DNA of 64,000 nucleotides from Dyadobacter sp. 50-39. Its GTDB lineage: Bacteria; Bacteroidota; Bacteroidia; Cytophagales; Spirosomataceae. The notes under the pieces are model-generated. The model saw only the letters and a program-made list of their open reading frames with translations, made no database searches and was not told the DNA's origin. The stretch covers positions 372,001 through 436,000 of the forward strand of contig MKSR01000040.1 of the NCBI GenBank assembly GCA_001898145.1. The letters are read 5' to 3'. The position numbers and the translations under genes are program-made. Shown here piece after piece: positions 27,404 to 36,342 of this stretch (position 1 is its first letter; the number at the start of each line of letters is the position of its first letter).

Positions 27404-27760
27404 TCAATCAATCTTTACTACTTCCGCAGGGATATTATACTGATCCACTGCCTCGCGTGCAAAGCGGACGTGGCCGCGTGGCGCCATCAGGTACAGTTTC
27501 GCTCCTTTCATGCCAGCCAACTCGCTCAACAGCTTCCACTTGGATATGTGGCCGCGCATCTGGTCCGTTTTCATACAGACTTCCAGATAATGCCTGTTAA
27601 ACATATTTACGCCGGTGACGTCGGGCGTAAATCGGGTGTTATCCGCCGCCCTTTCATAGGATTTCGGTGTTTCATAGCCTTCCATATTGGCTTGTATATC
27701 CTTAAATCCGTGCGATTTTGCCCACTTTACTACAAGCGGGATGAATGCTTCCTTTTCCAT
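27404..27760 (-). CDS. Conserved hypothetical protein, possible nuclease-like fold
   Basis: The start is taken at MEKEAFIPLVVKWAKSHGF (27760); an ATG three codons upstream (27769) is also possible. The 118-residue product has no signal peptide or membrane segment. The middle reads FTPDVTG, then HYLEVCMKT, then a Lys/Arg-rich helix and AKLYLMAPRGHVRFA. The D...E-x-x-x-K spacing is reminiscent of PD-(D/E)xK nucleases but the motif is imperfect, so this is only a suggestion. It ends at the shared terminator. Confidence 0.6.
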   Translation of the reverse strand: MEKEAFIPLVVKWAKSHGFKDIQANMEGYETPKSYERAADNTRFTPDVTGVNMFNRHYLEVCMKTDQMRGHISKWKLLSELAGMKGAKLYLMAPRGHVRFAREAVDQYNIPAEVVKID

Positions 27761-27921
27761 AATAACCATGAATAATTTTCTGCTCTGTGACCAGCAGTTC
27801 TAACAATACAAAATCTTGACTGAGCAGAGGGGATACGACAGGGGTGATATTCCCGGTAGTGCAGGATCTTTTGTGAAAGATAGCCTATTTTCCTCAAAAC
27901 CGCAAATATACAGCATTGGGG

Positions 27922-28248
27922 TCAGTCTTCCAGTTCATCCTTGAAATTGTTGTAAGCCGAGAGCAACTCGCGGTGTGTTTTGGCATTTTGCTGATCCAAC
28001 GCCAGTTCCACACCCTTGCGATAAATCTCGTCGGCCCGCGCCACATTACCAGATGCAGCAAAAAATGCGCCAGCGTGGTAGTAAGTCGGCAAATAGCCGG
28101 GATGTTTTTCGAGGAGAAGGTCGAAATAGCGCCCGGCCTCGGCGGCATCGGACTTGGCATACTCGATCGCGAGCGCATAAGCATTGAAAGGATCGGACGG
28201 ATCTTCTTCGTAAAAAGCGATTAAACTGGCGAGTAAGGAGTTATTCAT
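27922..28248 (-). CDS. Small TPR-repeat protein
   Basis: The 108-residue protein is all-helical with about two and a half TPR units: DPFNAYALAIEYAKSDAAEAGRYF, PTYYHAGAFFAASGNVARADEIY and a final NAKTHRELLSAYNNFKDEL. TPR proteins are protein-protein adaptors. There is no signal peptide. It is transcribed away from etfB, with about 94 bp between the two starts. Confidence 0.8.
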   Translation of the reverse strand: MNNSLLASLIAFYEEDPSDPFNAYALAIEYAKSDAAEAGRYFDLLLEKHPGYLPTYYHAGAFFAASGNVARADEIYRKGVELALDQQNAKTHRELLSAYNNFKDELED

Positions 28249-28262
28249 CGATATTATTATGC

Positions 28263-28292
28263 TTGCATACTATTTACTTTTCCCTTAATTTG
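28263..28292 (+). promoter_or_regulatory. Candidate Bacteroidota-type promoter of etfBA
   Basis: TTG (28263-28265) and TTAATTTG (28285-28292) are separated by exactly 19 bp, matching the -33/-7 arrangement known for the Bacteroidota primary sigma factor (TTG-N19-TAnnTTTG, one mismatch in the -7 box). Transcription would start within about 10 bp, leaving a leader of roughly 45 bp before etfB. Confidence 0.5.
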
Positions 28293-28342
28293 CCCGGGCA
28301 AAGTTATTCTCATCAAACGTAAAGAAAAGTAACCATACCATC

Positions 28343-29080
28343 ATGAAAATACTCGTTTGTATAACTAACGTCCCCGATACAACAGCCAAAATAAGCTTCA
28401 CCGACAACGATACCAAACTCAATAAAAATGGTGTGCAGTTTATCATCGGCCCTTACGACGACTATGCCCTCGCCCGGGGTGTGGAGCTCAAAGACCAGCT
28501 TGGCGGCACCCTCACCGTTCTGCACGTAGGCGAAGCCGACGCCGAGCCGCAGATCCGCAAGGCACTGGCCATCGGCGCCGACGACGCCATCCGCGTCAAT
28601 GCCGATCCGCAGGACTCCTATTTCGTGGCCGCGCAAATCGCGCATATCGCCAGTCAGAACAGCTATGACCTGATATTGATGGGCCGCGAGTCCATCGACT
28701 ATAACAGCGGCGTGGTGCACGGGCTCGTGGGCGAAATGCTCGGCATCCCCTCCTATTCTCCCGTAATGAAGCTCGACCTGGAAGGCAGCAGCGCCACGAT
28801 CACCCGCGAGATCGACGGCGGCAAAGAAGTGCTTAAAGCCCCGCTTCCGCTCGTGCTGGGGTGCCAGGAGCCGATCGCCGAATGGAAAATACCAAACATG
28901 CGCGGCATCATGACCGCCCGTACCAAGCCCCTGAATGTGGTGGAGCCCGTTTCGGTCGACGATATGACCGCACCGCAAACCTACAAACTCCCCGCACCGA
29001 AAGGCGCTTGCAGGATGATACCGGCCAGTGAAGCGGAGACGCTCATCAAACTCCTGCAAACGGAAGCAAAAGTGCTGTAA
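28343..29080 (+). CDS. etfB: Electron transfer flavoprotein subunit beta
   Basis: The 245-residue protein starts MKILVCITNVPDTTAKISF and has the ETF-beta features IIGPYDDYALARGVELKD, YDLILMGRESIDYNSGVVHGLVGEML, and an internal AMP-binding region. With EtfA it forms a soluble FAD-containing heterodimer that passes electrons from acyl-CoA and related dehydrogenases to ETF-quinone oxidoreductase. etfA follows after 37 bp. Confidence 0.95.
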   Translation: MKILVCITNVPDTTAKISFTDNDTKLNKNGVQFIIGPYDDYALARGVELKDQLGGTLTVLHVGEADAEPQIRKALAIGADDAIRVNADPQDSYFVAAQIAHIASQNSYDLILMGRESIDYNSGVVHGLVGEMLGIPSYSPVMKLDLEGSSATITREIDGGKEVLKAPLPLVLGCQEPIAEWKIPNMRGIMTARTKPLNVVEPVSVDDMTAPQTYKLPAPKGACRMIPASEAETLIKLLQTEAKVL

Positions 29081-29117
29081 TGCGCGGTCTATTTTTCACA
29101 TTCAAAAGCAAACGATC

Positions 29118-30092
29118 ATGTCAGTCCTTATATATGTAGAACTCGATAACGGTTCCATCAAAAAAACTTCGCTGGAAGCAGTAGCCTATGGCGCCAAAGT
29201 GGCCGCGCAAACAGGCGGACAGGCCGTAGTACTGGCCCTGGGCAAAGCCGAAAACACGGAATTGGAAAAAGCAGGCCAATACGGAGCGGCCAAAGTCCTT
29301 CACGCTTCCGAGGGCAGGCTCGAACACGAAAACAGCCTCGCATACGCGGACGTACTCGTGCAGGCGGCCGGTCAGGAAGGCAGTAAGATTATTATTCTTT
29401 CCAAATCCGGTCTCGGCGATGCGATGGCGGCCCGTGCGGCTGCCAAATTGAAAGCAGGCATCGTCTCCGGTGTGACCGCACTGCCGGAAACCGATGGAGG
29501 CTTCAAGGTAACGCGGGCCATTTTCACCGGAAAAGCGTTTGCGACGACGGAAATCAAATCGGATGTTAAAGTGCTGGTGATCCGTAAGAATGCCATTGAA
29601 GTGGACGAGGCGGCATTGAGCGGCAGCCCTGCCGCGGTAGAGGCATTCCAGCCTGCATTGCGCGACAGTGATTTCACGGCCAGCGTCGTGAGCGTAGAGA
29701 AAGCGGATTCTGAGTTGTCGCTGACCGAAGCTGCGATCATCGTCTCGGGCGGACGCGGCATGAAGGGGCCGGATCACTGGCAGCCGCTGCTCGACCTCGC
29801 CAAAGCACTCGGGGCCGCAACGGGCTGTTCCAAACCCGTGTCCGACCTCGACTGGCGCCCCCACCATGAGCATATCGGGCAAACGGGCATTAAGGTTGCC
29901 CCGAACCTGTACATTGCCTGCGGCATTTCGGGCGCGATCCAGCACCTGGCCGGCGTAAATGGCTCCAAATGCATTGTAGTGATCAACAAAGACCCGGAAG
30001 CACCGTTCTTCAAAGCGGCCGACTACGGCATCGTCGGCGATGTTTTCGAAATATTGCCCAAACTCACCGAAGCTGCAAAAAGCCTCAAATAA
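29118..30092 (+). CDS. etfA: Electron transfer flavoprotein subunit alpha
   Basis: The start is ATG 29118 (MSVLIYVELDNGSIKKTS), the usual N-terminus of this family; the open frame reaches upstream into non-homologous sequence. The 324-residue product has the ETF-alpha C-terminal FAD-binding domain: IIVSGGRGMKGPDHW, HEHIGQTGIKVAPNLYIACG and SGAIQHLAGVNGSK. It pairs with EtfB. A strong terminator lies about 115 bp downstream. Confidence 0.95.
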   Translation: MSVLIYVELDNGSIKKTSLEAVAYGAKVAAQTGGQAVVLALGKAENTELEKAGQYGAAKVLHASEGRLEHENSLAYADVLVQAAGQEGSKIIILSKSGLGDAMAARAAAKLKAGIVSGVTALPETDGGFKVTRAIFTGKAFATTEIKSDVKVLVIRKNAIEVDEAALSGSPAAVEAFQPALRDSDFTASVVSVEKADSELSLTEAAIIVSGGRGMKGPDHWQPLLDLAKALGAATGCSKPVSDLDWRPHHEHIGQTGIKVAPNLYIACGISGAIQHLAGVNGSKCIVVINKDPEAPFFKAADYGIVGDVFEILPKLTEAAKSLK

Positions 30093-30205
30093 TGACTTAC
30101 AGGCTCTTTTTTCAAATAACTTGAAAGAACGCCGTTCAAAAAAGGGGCTTAAAATCAGTTGATTAACCGAATTTGGTTTTTAGCCTGGCGAGCGTCGCCC
30201 CATCT

Positions 30206-30241
30206 TAACCCTTACTGCATTTTTTTATGCAGTAAGGGTTA
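30206..30241 (+). terminator. Rho-independent terminator after etfBA
   Basis: A perfect 15-bp stem (TAACCCTTACTGCAT paired with ATGCAGTAAGGGTTA) encloses a loop of six T residues and is followed by TTTATTTTTG. Stem length and the trailing T-rich tract fit an intrinsic terminator. The 30093-30385 gap holds, besides this, only a -7-like TATTTTTG at 30244-30251 that may belong to the next gene. Confidence 0.8.
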
Positions 30242-30385
30242 TTTATTTTTGCACCTTTGATCTGCCGATGGCGCTTTTCAAACAGGAACACTTTACTGGG
30301 TTAACTTGTTAATTCGTTGAAAATCAAGAACCAGCCCAAAGACCATTCACCACGACCGTTAACCATTTGCGCATTTAATTAAAAC

Positions 30386-30979
30386 GTGAAAAAAATCAAG
30401 TTAGAAATTCTGGGGCTTTCACCAAGCCAATCCCAAGCCGGTTCGTTTGCATTGGTACTTGGAGAAGAACTAGGCAACCGCAGGCTGCCCATCATCATTG
30501 GTGTGTTCGAAGCGCAGGCCATTGCCGTCCAGATTGAAAACATAGTACCCAACCGCCCGATGACGCACGACCTGTTCAAGTCGTTCGCCGACGGCATGAA
30601 CTATACACTGAAGGAAATCGTCATTTCTGACCTCAAAGAAGGTATTTTCTACGCTAAAATCGTTTGCACCGACAACCTTCGCGAAGTAGAGATTGATGCC
30701 CGGCCATCGGATGCGATCGCGATCGGCCTGCGTTTTGATATCCCTATTTATACCTACGAAACCATCCTGTCCGAAGCCGGCATCGTGTCCAGCTCCGTCA
30801 CCGAGGAGGAAGATGAGGACGAAGATGCGGTTCGCGAGACAGTTCGCCCCTCCGGCTCCAAAGATTCACTGCGTGACCTGAGCTATGACGAGCTCCAACG
30901 CATGCTCGACGACGCCCTTTCCAAAGAAGACTACGAGAAGGCGGCGAAGATCCGCGACGAAATGGGAAGAAGGAACTAA
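30386..30979 (+). CDS. Bifunctional nuclease-family protein (DUF151) with UvrB/UvrC motif
   Basis: Translation starts at GTG 30386 (MKKIKLEILGLSPSQSQAGS); no ATG in frame nearby fits. The 197-residue protein has the DUF151/BFN domain (about 1-130, RRLPIIIGVFEAQAIAV-like core, DARPSDAIAIGLRFDIPIY), an acidic linker, and a C-terminal UvrB/UvrC helical hairpin (LSYDELQRMLDDALSKEDYE, ending RDEMGRRN). Plant homologues cut RNA and DNA; the bacterial role is not established. It stands alone between two terminated units. Confidence 0.9.
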   Translation: MKKIKLEILGLSPSQSQAGSFALVLGEELGNRRLPIIIGVFEAQAIAVQIENIVPNRPMTHDLFKSFADGMNYTLKEIVISDLKEGIFYAKIVCTDNLREVEIDARPSDAIAIGLRFDIPIYTYETILSEAGIVSSSVTEEEDEDEDAVRETVRPSGSKDSLRDLSYDELQRMLDDALSKEDYEKAAKIRDEMGRRN

Positions 30980-31108
30980 AAGCACCATTATAGTTAAAAA
31001 TAGTTAAGGATTGTCCTCAAAAGGGCTGTTTTGAAATTTTAATCCTTATTTTTGCCCGGGTCGTCTTCCAGAAAACAGAACCAACGACGAGCGAAATCAT
31101 ACGCTGTT

Positions 31109-31987
31109 ATGCCTAAAAAAAAGAAGATCGGGAGTTACCCCAACGCAATGATCGTGATGAGCCTGACGGCTGCATTGTTTCTGATCGGCTTCTGCGGGCT
31201 CCTGGTGATCCAATCTAAAAAGCTGGTTTCCATCATCCGCCAGAACATCGAAGTACGGGTGTTCATCGACAAGCATGTTTCCAAGGCGGGACAGGATTCT
31301 ATCCTGAATATCATCCAATCAAAGCCTTTTGTGCTGAAATCCGCCGAGACAAAGGCGATCAGCTTCGTTTCAAAGGAAGAGGCCGCTAAAGAATTCATCG
31401 AGGGTACGAAAGAAGATTTCGCCACTTTCCTCGGTGAGAACCCGCTGCGCGACAGCTACCGGGTCAAAATCCAGGAAGACTATTTCGAAGAGGCCAAACT
31501 GCAACAGATCAAAAAAGAGCTGGATCAGGTGAAAGGGGTGTACGAAGTGGTTTACCAGGAAGATCTGGCCGACAATATCAACCGCAATGTGACCAAAATA
31601 TATATTGTGCTGGCAAGTTTTGCATTGATCATGCTGGTGATCATTGTATTGCTGGTCAACAACACCATTAAGCTTGCCATTTACTCACAGCGCTTCCTGA
31701 TCCGCAGTATGCAGCTGGTGGGCGCTACGAATGGCTTTATCCAGAGACCTTACGTAATGCGCGGGGCCATTCAGGGGCTTGTCGGCGGCGTTGTGGCAGC
31801 ACTCCTGCTGATCGGCCTGCAACAGCTGGCCGTACGCAATGTGGAGGGGCTGGCACTGTTGCAGGAGTACGACAAGATCGTGATCCTCATTGCTTCCGTG
31901 CTTTTCCTCGGGGTGGCGATCGGTGTTGCAAGCACCTACCAGTCCCTCGCCCGTTACCTGCGCATGGCACTGGACGACCTTTACTGA
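31109..31987 (+). CDS. ftsX: Cell division protein FtsX-like permease
   Basis: The start is ATG 31109 (MPKKKKIGSYPNAMIVM). The 292-residue protein has the FtsX topology: one N-terminal membrane helix (about 15-37), an extracytoplasmic domain (about 40-165, with VRVFIDKHVS and FLGENPLRDSYRVKI), then three helices (about 168-285) in an FtsX/ABC3 permease core. With FtsE it forms a complex at the divisome that controls peptidoglycan hydrolases; ftsE is not adjacent here. A TATTTTTG -7-like box lies at 31047-31054. Confidence 0.9.
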   Translation: MPKKKKIGSYPNAMIVMSLTAALFLIGFCGLLVIQSKKLVSIIRQNIEVRVFIDKHVSKAGQDSILNIIQSKPFVLKSAETKAISFVSKEEAAKEFIEGTKEDFATFLGENPLRDSYRVKIQEDYFEEAKLQQIKKELDQVKGVYEVVYQEDLADNINRNVTKIYIVLASFALIMLVIIVLLVNNTIKLAIYSQRFLIRSMQLVGATNGFIQRPYVMRGAIQGLVGGVVAALLLIGLQQLAVRNVEGLALLQEYDKIVILIASVLFLGVAIGVASTYQSLARYLRMALDDLY

Positions 31988-32012
31988 AAACAGTAACCGA
32001 TAAATAAACGTT

Positions 32013-32228
32013 ATGAGTACTTCAAAAAATGAACTTCCATTCTCATCATCGAACTATACGATGATGCTGGTCGGAATCGCAGTGATCCTCGCCGGTTTCC
32101 TGATCATGACTTTCGATAGCGAAGAGTTCGGTTTCGGCTTCCTTGGCCTTACCCTCGGCCCCATTATCACCATTACGGGCTTCATCATCGAGTTCTGGGC
32201 GATTCTCCGTAAACCTGCGAATTCATGA
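32013..32228 (+). CDS. Small membrane protein, DUF3098 family
   Basis: The 71-residue product has two membrane helices (about 15-33 and 42-62: [17 protein letters not shown] and [20 protein letters not shown]) and ends LRKPANS. Its position between ftsX and uppP is conserved in Cytophagales and matches DUF3098 proteins. Its stop overlaps the uppP start by 4 bp. Function unknown; envelope-related from context. Confidence 0.88.
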   Translation: MSTSKNELPFSSSNYTMMLVGIAVILAGFLIMTFDSEEFGFGFLGLTLGPIITITGFIIEFWAILRKPANS

Positions 32229-33001
32229 CTATCTGGCAGGCGATCATTTTAGCAATTGTTGAAGGAATTACCGAGTTTTTGCCCATCTCTTCTACCGGGC
32301 ACATGATTATAGCTTCCTCTTTTATGGGGATCAGCCATCTGGAATTCACCAAAATGTTCACGGTTAATATCCAGTTCGGGGCTATACTTTCTGTACTCGT
32401 GCTTTACTGGAAGCGTTTTTTCCAGACCACCGATTTCTATTTCAAACTTTTCGTGGCTTTTCTGCCGGCTGCCGTGATCGGTTTCCTGCTGAACGATTTC
32501 ATCGACGCATTGCTCGAAAACGTATGGGTGGTATCAATCTCACTGCTCCTGGGAGGCTTTGTACTGATCTTTATCGACCGCATTGCCAACGACACGCGTG
32601 AGAAGGTCATCACTTTTCCTACCGCATTGAAAATCGGCTTTTTCCAGTGCATAGCGATGATTCCCGGTGTTTCACGCTCGGCTTCGACGATCATCGGCGG
32701 GATGCTCAATGGCTTGTCTAGAAAGCAGGCTGCGGAGTTTTCGTTTTTCCTGGCCGTGCCTACCATGGCCGCCGCAGGAGGTTACAAGCTGCTGAAAACC
32801 TACGATACGATCCAGAAAGAAGATATCCAGACTTTGCTGATCGGCAATGCCGTTGCATTCGTGGTGGCGATGCTTGCGATCAAGTTTTTCATCAGCTTTC
32901 TGACCAAATACGGGTTTAAAGTTTTCGGTTATTACCGCATTATCCTGGGCCTGATCCTGATCGGTTTGCTGGCATCGGGATACAAGCTCGATGTTGTTTA
33001 A
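32225..33001 (+). CDS. uppP: Undecaprenyl-diphosphatase UppP (BacA)
   Basis: The 258-residue integral membrane protein carries both family motifs: [18 protein letters not shown] (about 13-30) and [17 protein letters not shown] (about 142-158), which hold the catalytic Glu, Ser and Arg residues. It dephosphorylates undecaprenyl diphosphate to recycle the peptidoglycan lipid carrier and gives bacitracin tolerance. Start overlaps the DUF3098 stop (ATGA), so translation is coupled. Confidence 0.95.
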   Translation: MTIWQAIILAIVEGITEFLPISSTGHMIIASSFMGISHLEFTKMFTVNIQFGAILSVLVLYWKRFFQTTDFYFKLFVAFLPAAVIGFLLNDFIDALLENVWVVSISLLLGGFVLIFIDRIANDTREKVITFPTALKIGFFQCIAMIPGVSRSASTIIGGMLNGLSRKQAAEFSFFLAVPTMAAAGGYKLLKTYDTIQKEDIQTLLIGNAVAFVVAMLAIKFFISFLTKYGFKVFGYYRIILGLILIGLLASGYKLDVV

Positions 33002-33022
33002 AAGCCTTCGGCTTCACCATAA

Positions 33023-33059
33023 GCGATCGGCCGGCCATGCATGATGGTCGGCCGATCGC
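33023..33059. repeat. GC-rich hairpin between uppP and truB
   Basis: Arms GCGATCGGCCGGCC (33023-33036) and GGTCGGCCGATCGC (33046-33059) form a 14-bp stem with one G-U pair and a 9-base loop. A smaller hairpin AAGCC-TTC-GGCTT precedes it. No T-run follows, so it is more likely an mRNA stability or attenuation element than a terminator. Two ATGs (33041, 33044) in frame with truB lie in it, which weakens them as start codons. Confidence 0.6.
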
Positions 33060-33076
33060 CATTAATTTCCATCGTT

Positions 33077-33778
33077 TTGAAACAAGAAGAGCACATACCC
33101 GACGAAGGCGAGGTCATCCTGATCGACAAACCTTTGACGTGGACTTCATTTGATGTAGCCAACAAGCTCAAAAGGGCTTGCAAATTCAAGAAAATAGGCC
33201 ACGCCGGCACACTGGACCCGTTGGCCACCGGCTTGCTCATCCTTTGTACCGGTAAAAAAACCAAGCAGATCGATAGCTTCCAGGCACAGGAAAAGGAGTA
33301 TACAGGCACATTGGTGCTGGGCAAAACGACGCCATCCATCGACCTCGAAAGCGATTTCGATGCCGAGTATTCCGTCGACCACATTACAGCCGAAGTGCTG
33401 GAAAACGCCAGGCAGCAGCTTACCGGCCATATCGAGCAGGTCCCGCCGCTTTTTTCGGCCATTAAAATCGACGGTGTGCGTGCCTATAAGCTTGCGCGCC
33501 GGGGCGAGGAAGCCGAAATCAAGAAGCGCGCCGTGGAGATCAAACTGTTCGAAATAGACGCCGCCCACTTTCCTTCCATTGATTTTAGGATCATTTGTTC
33601 AAAAGGTACTTATATTCGCAGTATGGTTCGTGATTTCGGCGAACTGGCCGGCAGCGGCGCTTACATGAGCAAGCTGTGCAGGACCCGGATCGGTGATTTT
33701 GAACTGAAAGATGCATGGGAGCTGACGGCTTTCATCCATCAGAAACGAGTAGCGTTGAATTTGGAAGTTGACGAATGA
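33077..33778 (+). CDS. truB: tRNA pseudouridine(55) synthase TruB
   Basis: The 233-residue protein (LKQEEHIPDEGEVILIDKPL) has the catalytic Asp in IGHAGTLDPLATGLLIL and the conserved ICSKGTYIRSMVRDFG. It makes pseudouridine-55 in the T-loop of tRNAs. I prefer TTG 33077 as start because the upstream ATGs at 33041/33044 sit inside a strong hairpin and would add residues unlike the family; if the ATG is used the protein is 12 residues longer. The stop overlaps ribF by 4 bp. Confidence 0.9.
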   Translation: MKQEEHIPDEGEVILIDKPLTWTSFDVANKLKRACKFKKIGHAGTLDPLATGLLILCTGKKTKQIDSFQAQEKEYTGTLVLGKTTPSIDLESDFDAEYSVDHITAEVLENARQQLTGHIEQVPPLFSAIKIDGVRAYKLARRGEEAEIKKRAVEIKLFEIDAAHFPSIDFRIICSKGTYIRSMVRDFGELAGSGAYMSKLCRTRIGDFELKDAWELTAFIHQKRVALNLEVDE

Positions 33779-34701
33779 ACATTTATCATAGCCTGGATTC
33801 CTTTCAAAAACTGGAATATGGCGTCGCAACCAGCGGCACTTTCGACGGGGTGCATCTGGGACATCAAAAAATACTGACCCGTCTGAAAGAAATTACCCAG
33901 CAATCGGGCGGCGAATCGGTGGTACTGACCTTCTGGCCGCACCCGCGTACGGTGGTGTCCGAAGACAGCCAGGACCTGCAACTGCTTTCCACGATCGAGG
34001 AGAAGATAGAATTATTTGCCCAACTGGGCATTCAGCACCTCGCGATCATCCCATTCACCCGTTCTTTTTCGGAGCTCACTTCCGATGCGTTTATCAAACA
34101 GGTGCTGGTCGAGAAAATCGGTACCAGAAAGCTGGTGATCGGGTATGACCACCGTTTTGGAAGGAACCGGGAAGGTAGTTTTGAATTCCTGCAAAAAAAT
34201 TGCTCGGAATACGGATTCGAGGTCGAAGAGATCCCCAGGGAGGATATAGAACATACGGCCATCAGTTCGTCGCGCATACGCAAGGCGCTGATCACCGGGC
34301 ATATACATGAGGCGAACGAGTTGCTCGGACGCGCCTATTCGCTTGCGGGAACTGTGGTAAAAGGGAAACAACTGGGCCGCACGATCGGCTTTCCGACAGC
34401 CAATCTTTACGTGCATGAACCTTACAAGCTCATTCCCATGAACGGCGTGTATGTGGTCAATGCGATGTATCAGGAGCAGGTTTTCAAAGGGATGCTGAAT
34501 ATCGGCGTCCGGCCTACCGTGGATGGAACGATCCGCACGATCGAAGCCAACCTGTTCGACTTTGATAAAGAAATTTACGGCGAGGATATCAAATTGGAAT
34601 TGCTTCATTATCTTCGCCCGGAACAGAAATTCAACGGGCTGGATATGCTCGTCAAACAGATCGGAATCGACAAGGAAAACACCCTCGCCTATTTCGGCTG
34701 A
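33775..34701 (+). CDS. ribF: Bifunctional riboflavin kinase / FAD synthetase
   Basis: The 308-residue protein has an N-terminal FMN adenylyltransferase domain with GTFDGVHLGHQKIL (about 23-36) and YDHRFGRNREG, and a C-terminal riboflavin kinase domain with GRTIGFPTANLYV (about 200-212) and MNGVYVV. It makes FMN and FAD from riboflavin. ATG overlaps the truB stop, a coupling common in this phylum. A terminator follows. Confidence 0.95.
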   Translation: MNIYHSLDSFQKLEYGVATSGTFDGVHLGHQKILTRLKEITQQSGGESVVLTFWPHPRTVVSEDSQDLQLLSTIEEKIELFAQLGIQHLAIIPFTRSFSELTSDAFIKQVLVEKIGTRKLVIGYDHRFGRNREGSFEFLQKNCSEYGFEVEEIPREDIEHTAISSSRIRKALITGHIHEANELLGRAYSLAGTVVKGKQLGRTIGFPTANLYVHEPYKLIPMNGVYVVNAMYQEQVFKGMLNIGVRPTVDGTIRTIEANLFDFDKEIYGEDIKLELLHYLRPEQKFNGLDMLVKQIGIDKENTLAYFG

Positions 34702-34746
34702 TCTCCCCCCGAACTCTTTTAACTACTCATACAGTTTGCTTTTGCG

Positions 34747-34774
34747 AAAAGCGTGCCCTACCCGGCACGCTTTT
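34747..34774 (+). terminator. Rho-independent terminator after ribF
   Basis: AAAAGCGTGCC pairs with GGCACGCTTTT around a 6-base loop, giving an 11-bp stem with flanking A- and T-runs. It ends the ftsX-DUF3098-uppP-truB-ribF unit. Confidence 0.85.
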
Positions 34775-34847
34775 ATTGCGCCTATACGTAAAATCCGGGG
34801 TGACAATGCTTTCTGTAAGTGGTTCCGGAAGTCAATCCATTTCCTTT

Positions 34848-36230
34848 ATGAAACACTACGACGCTATTGTAATCGGCGCGGGCCAGGCTGGCACGCCGCT
34901 TTGCCGCAAATTGGCAGAATCAGGTTTAAAAACAGCATTAATAGAAAAAAGATGGGTCGGCGGGACCTGCGTGAACGATGGCTGCTCCCCTACCAAAGCG
35001 ATGGTAGCCTCCGCAAAGGCCGCATGGTCTGCCCGGCACAATGAATCCCTCGGCGTGCATGCAGGCAGCATCACCGTGGACCTGGACGAGATCCGCGACC
35101 GGAAAAGCCGCATCGTGCACATGATGCGCGGCAACTCCGAAAAACGGATTCTCGATACAGCCGGCCTGGACCTGGTTTACGGCACGGCCCGGTTCAGCGG
35201 TCGGAAAGAGATCACGGTTTCCTTGCAGGACGGCGGGACTGAGACATTCACTGCCGACAAAATCTTCCTTAACAATGGCGTCCAGCCCGTCATTCCCGAT
35301 ATCGAAGGTCTCCGGGACATTCCCTATCTCACTTCCACCACCATCATGGAACTCGAAGAAATTCCCGAGCACCTGCTGATCGTGGGTACCGGGTACATTG
35401 CCCTGGAATTCGGACAAATGTTCGCACGGTTCGGCAGTAAGGTTACGCTGGTCGAGCGTTCCAAAAGAATGTTGATGAAGGAGGACGCGGATATCGCAGA
35501 AGAAGTCACGCGGATCCTCGCGGCGGAAGACATTGAGATCATTACAAGTACCGAGGTCGTAGGGTTTTCTCAAAAGGACCATGTTATCACCGCGGTGTTG
35601 GAAACGGAGGGTATCCGGAGCCAGCGCACCTGCACGCACGTGCTGGTAGCCGCGGGACGCAAACCGCAGCTGGCCGAATTCGGCCTGGAAGTTGCCGGTA
35701 TTGAGGCAGATCAAAAAGGTTACATTCAGGTGAACGACCAGCTTGAAACCTCGGCAGAAGGCATCTACGCATTAGGCGACATCAAAGGCGGCCCTGCATT
35801 CACCCACGTTTCCTATGACGATTACCGCCTGATCATTCAGCATGTTACTGAGAAAAAACAAATCAGTATCCGCGACCGCCTTGTCCCATATTGCATGTTC
35901 ATGGATCCCCAGCTTGGGCGCGTCGGGATGACCGAGCAGCAAGCGCGGGAAAAAGGACTGGATATTAAAGTAGCGGTATTGAAAAACGACAGCGTGGCGC
36001 GCTCCATCGAAACCGGCGATGAACGGGGTATGATGAAGGCCGTTGTGGATGCCCGGACCGGCCAGATTCTCGGTGCGGCGGTGCTGGCCGAACAGGGCGG
36101 CGAGATCGTGACGATCTTGCAAATGGCCATGATGGGCGAGGTTACCTATGACCGGATCATGAACGGCATGTTTGCGCATCCCACTTACGCGGAATCGCTC
36201 AATAACCTCTTCATGACGCTGGATTCCTGA
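34848..36230 (+). CDS. Pyridine nucleotide-disulfide oxidoreductase (mercuric reductase-like)
   Basis: The start is ATG 34848 (MKHYDAIVIGAGQAG); the frame is open further up but over non-homologous sequence. The 460-residue protein has the FAD-binding N-terminus, the redox pair in GGTCVNDGCSPTK, an NAD(P)-binding IVGTGYIALEFGQMF, YALGDIKGGPAFTH and the C-terminal MFAHPTYAESLNN. It lacks the N-terminal metal-binding domain and C-terminal Cys pair of true MerA. It is therefore a general disulfide reductase of unknown substrate. It precedes the ergothioneine locus by 112 bp, so a thiol-redox role is attractive but unproven. Confidence 0.88.
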   Translation: MKHYDAIVIGAGQAGTPLCRKLAESGLKTALIEKRWVGGTCVNDGCSPTKAMVASAKAAWSARHNESLGVHAGSITVDLDEIRDRKSRIVHMMRGNSEKRILDTAGLDLVYGTARFSGRKEITVSLQDGGTETFTADKIFLNNGVQPVIPDIEGLRDIPYLTSTTIMELEEIPEHLLIVGTGYIALEFGQMFARFGSKVTLVERSKRMLMKEDADIAEEVTRILAAEDIEIITSTEVVGFSQKDHVITAVLETEGIRSQRTCTHVLVAAGRKPQLAEFGLEVAGIEADQKGYIQVNDQLETSAEGIYALGDIKGGPAFTHVSYDDYRLIIQHVTEKKQISIRDRLVPYCMFMDPQLGRVGMTEQQAREKGLDIKVAVLKNDSVARSIETGDERGMMKAVVDARTGQILGAAVLAEQGGEIVTILQMAMMGEVTYDRIMNGMFAHPTYAESLNNLFMTLDS

Positions 36231-36342
36231 GGCTCCATTCCTTTTTTAACCGGAAATGGATCGTTTTTCGGCCGATTTACGTACAAAAAGAATACGCAAA
36301 TCATTTTTGCGGACCTGAACCACGTACCTGTTAGCAAACATC

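Noticed and set aside
34848-36230. Mercury-resistance gene merA
   Set aside because: The redox Cys pair is present, but the N-terminal metal-binding domain, the C-terminal Cys pair and any merR/merT neighbour are missing.
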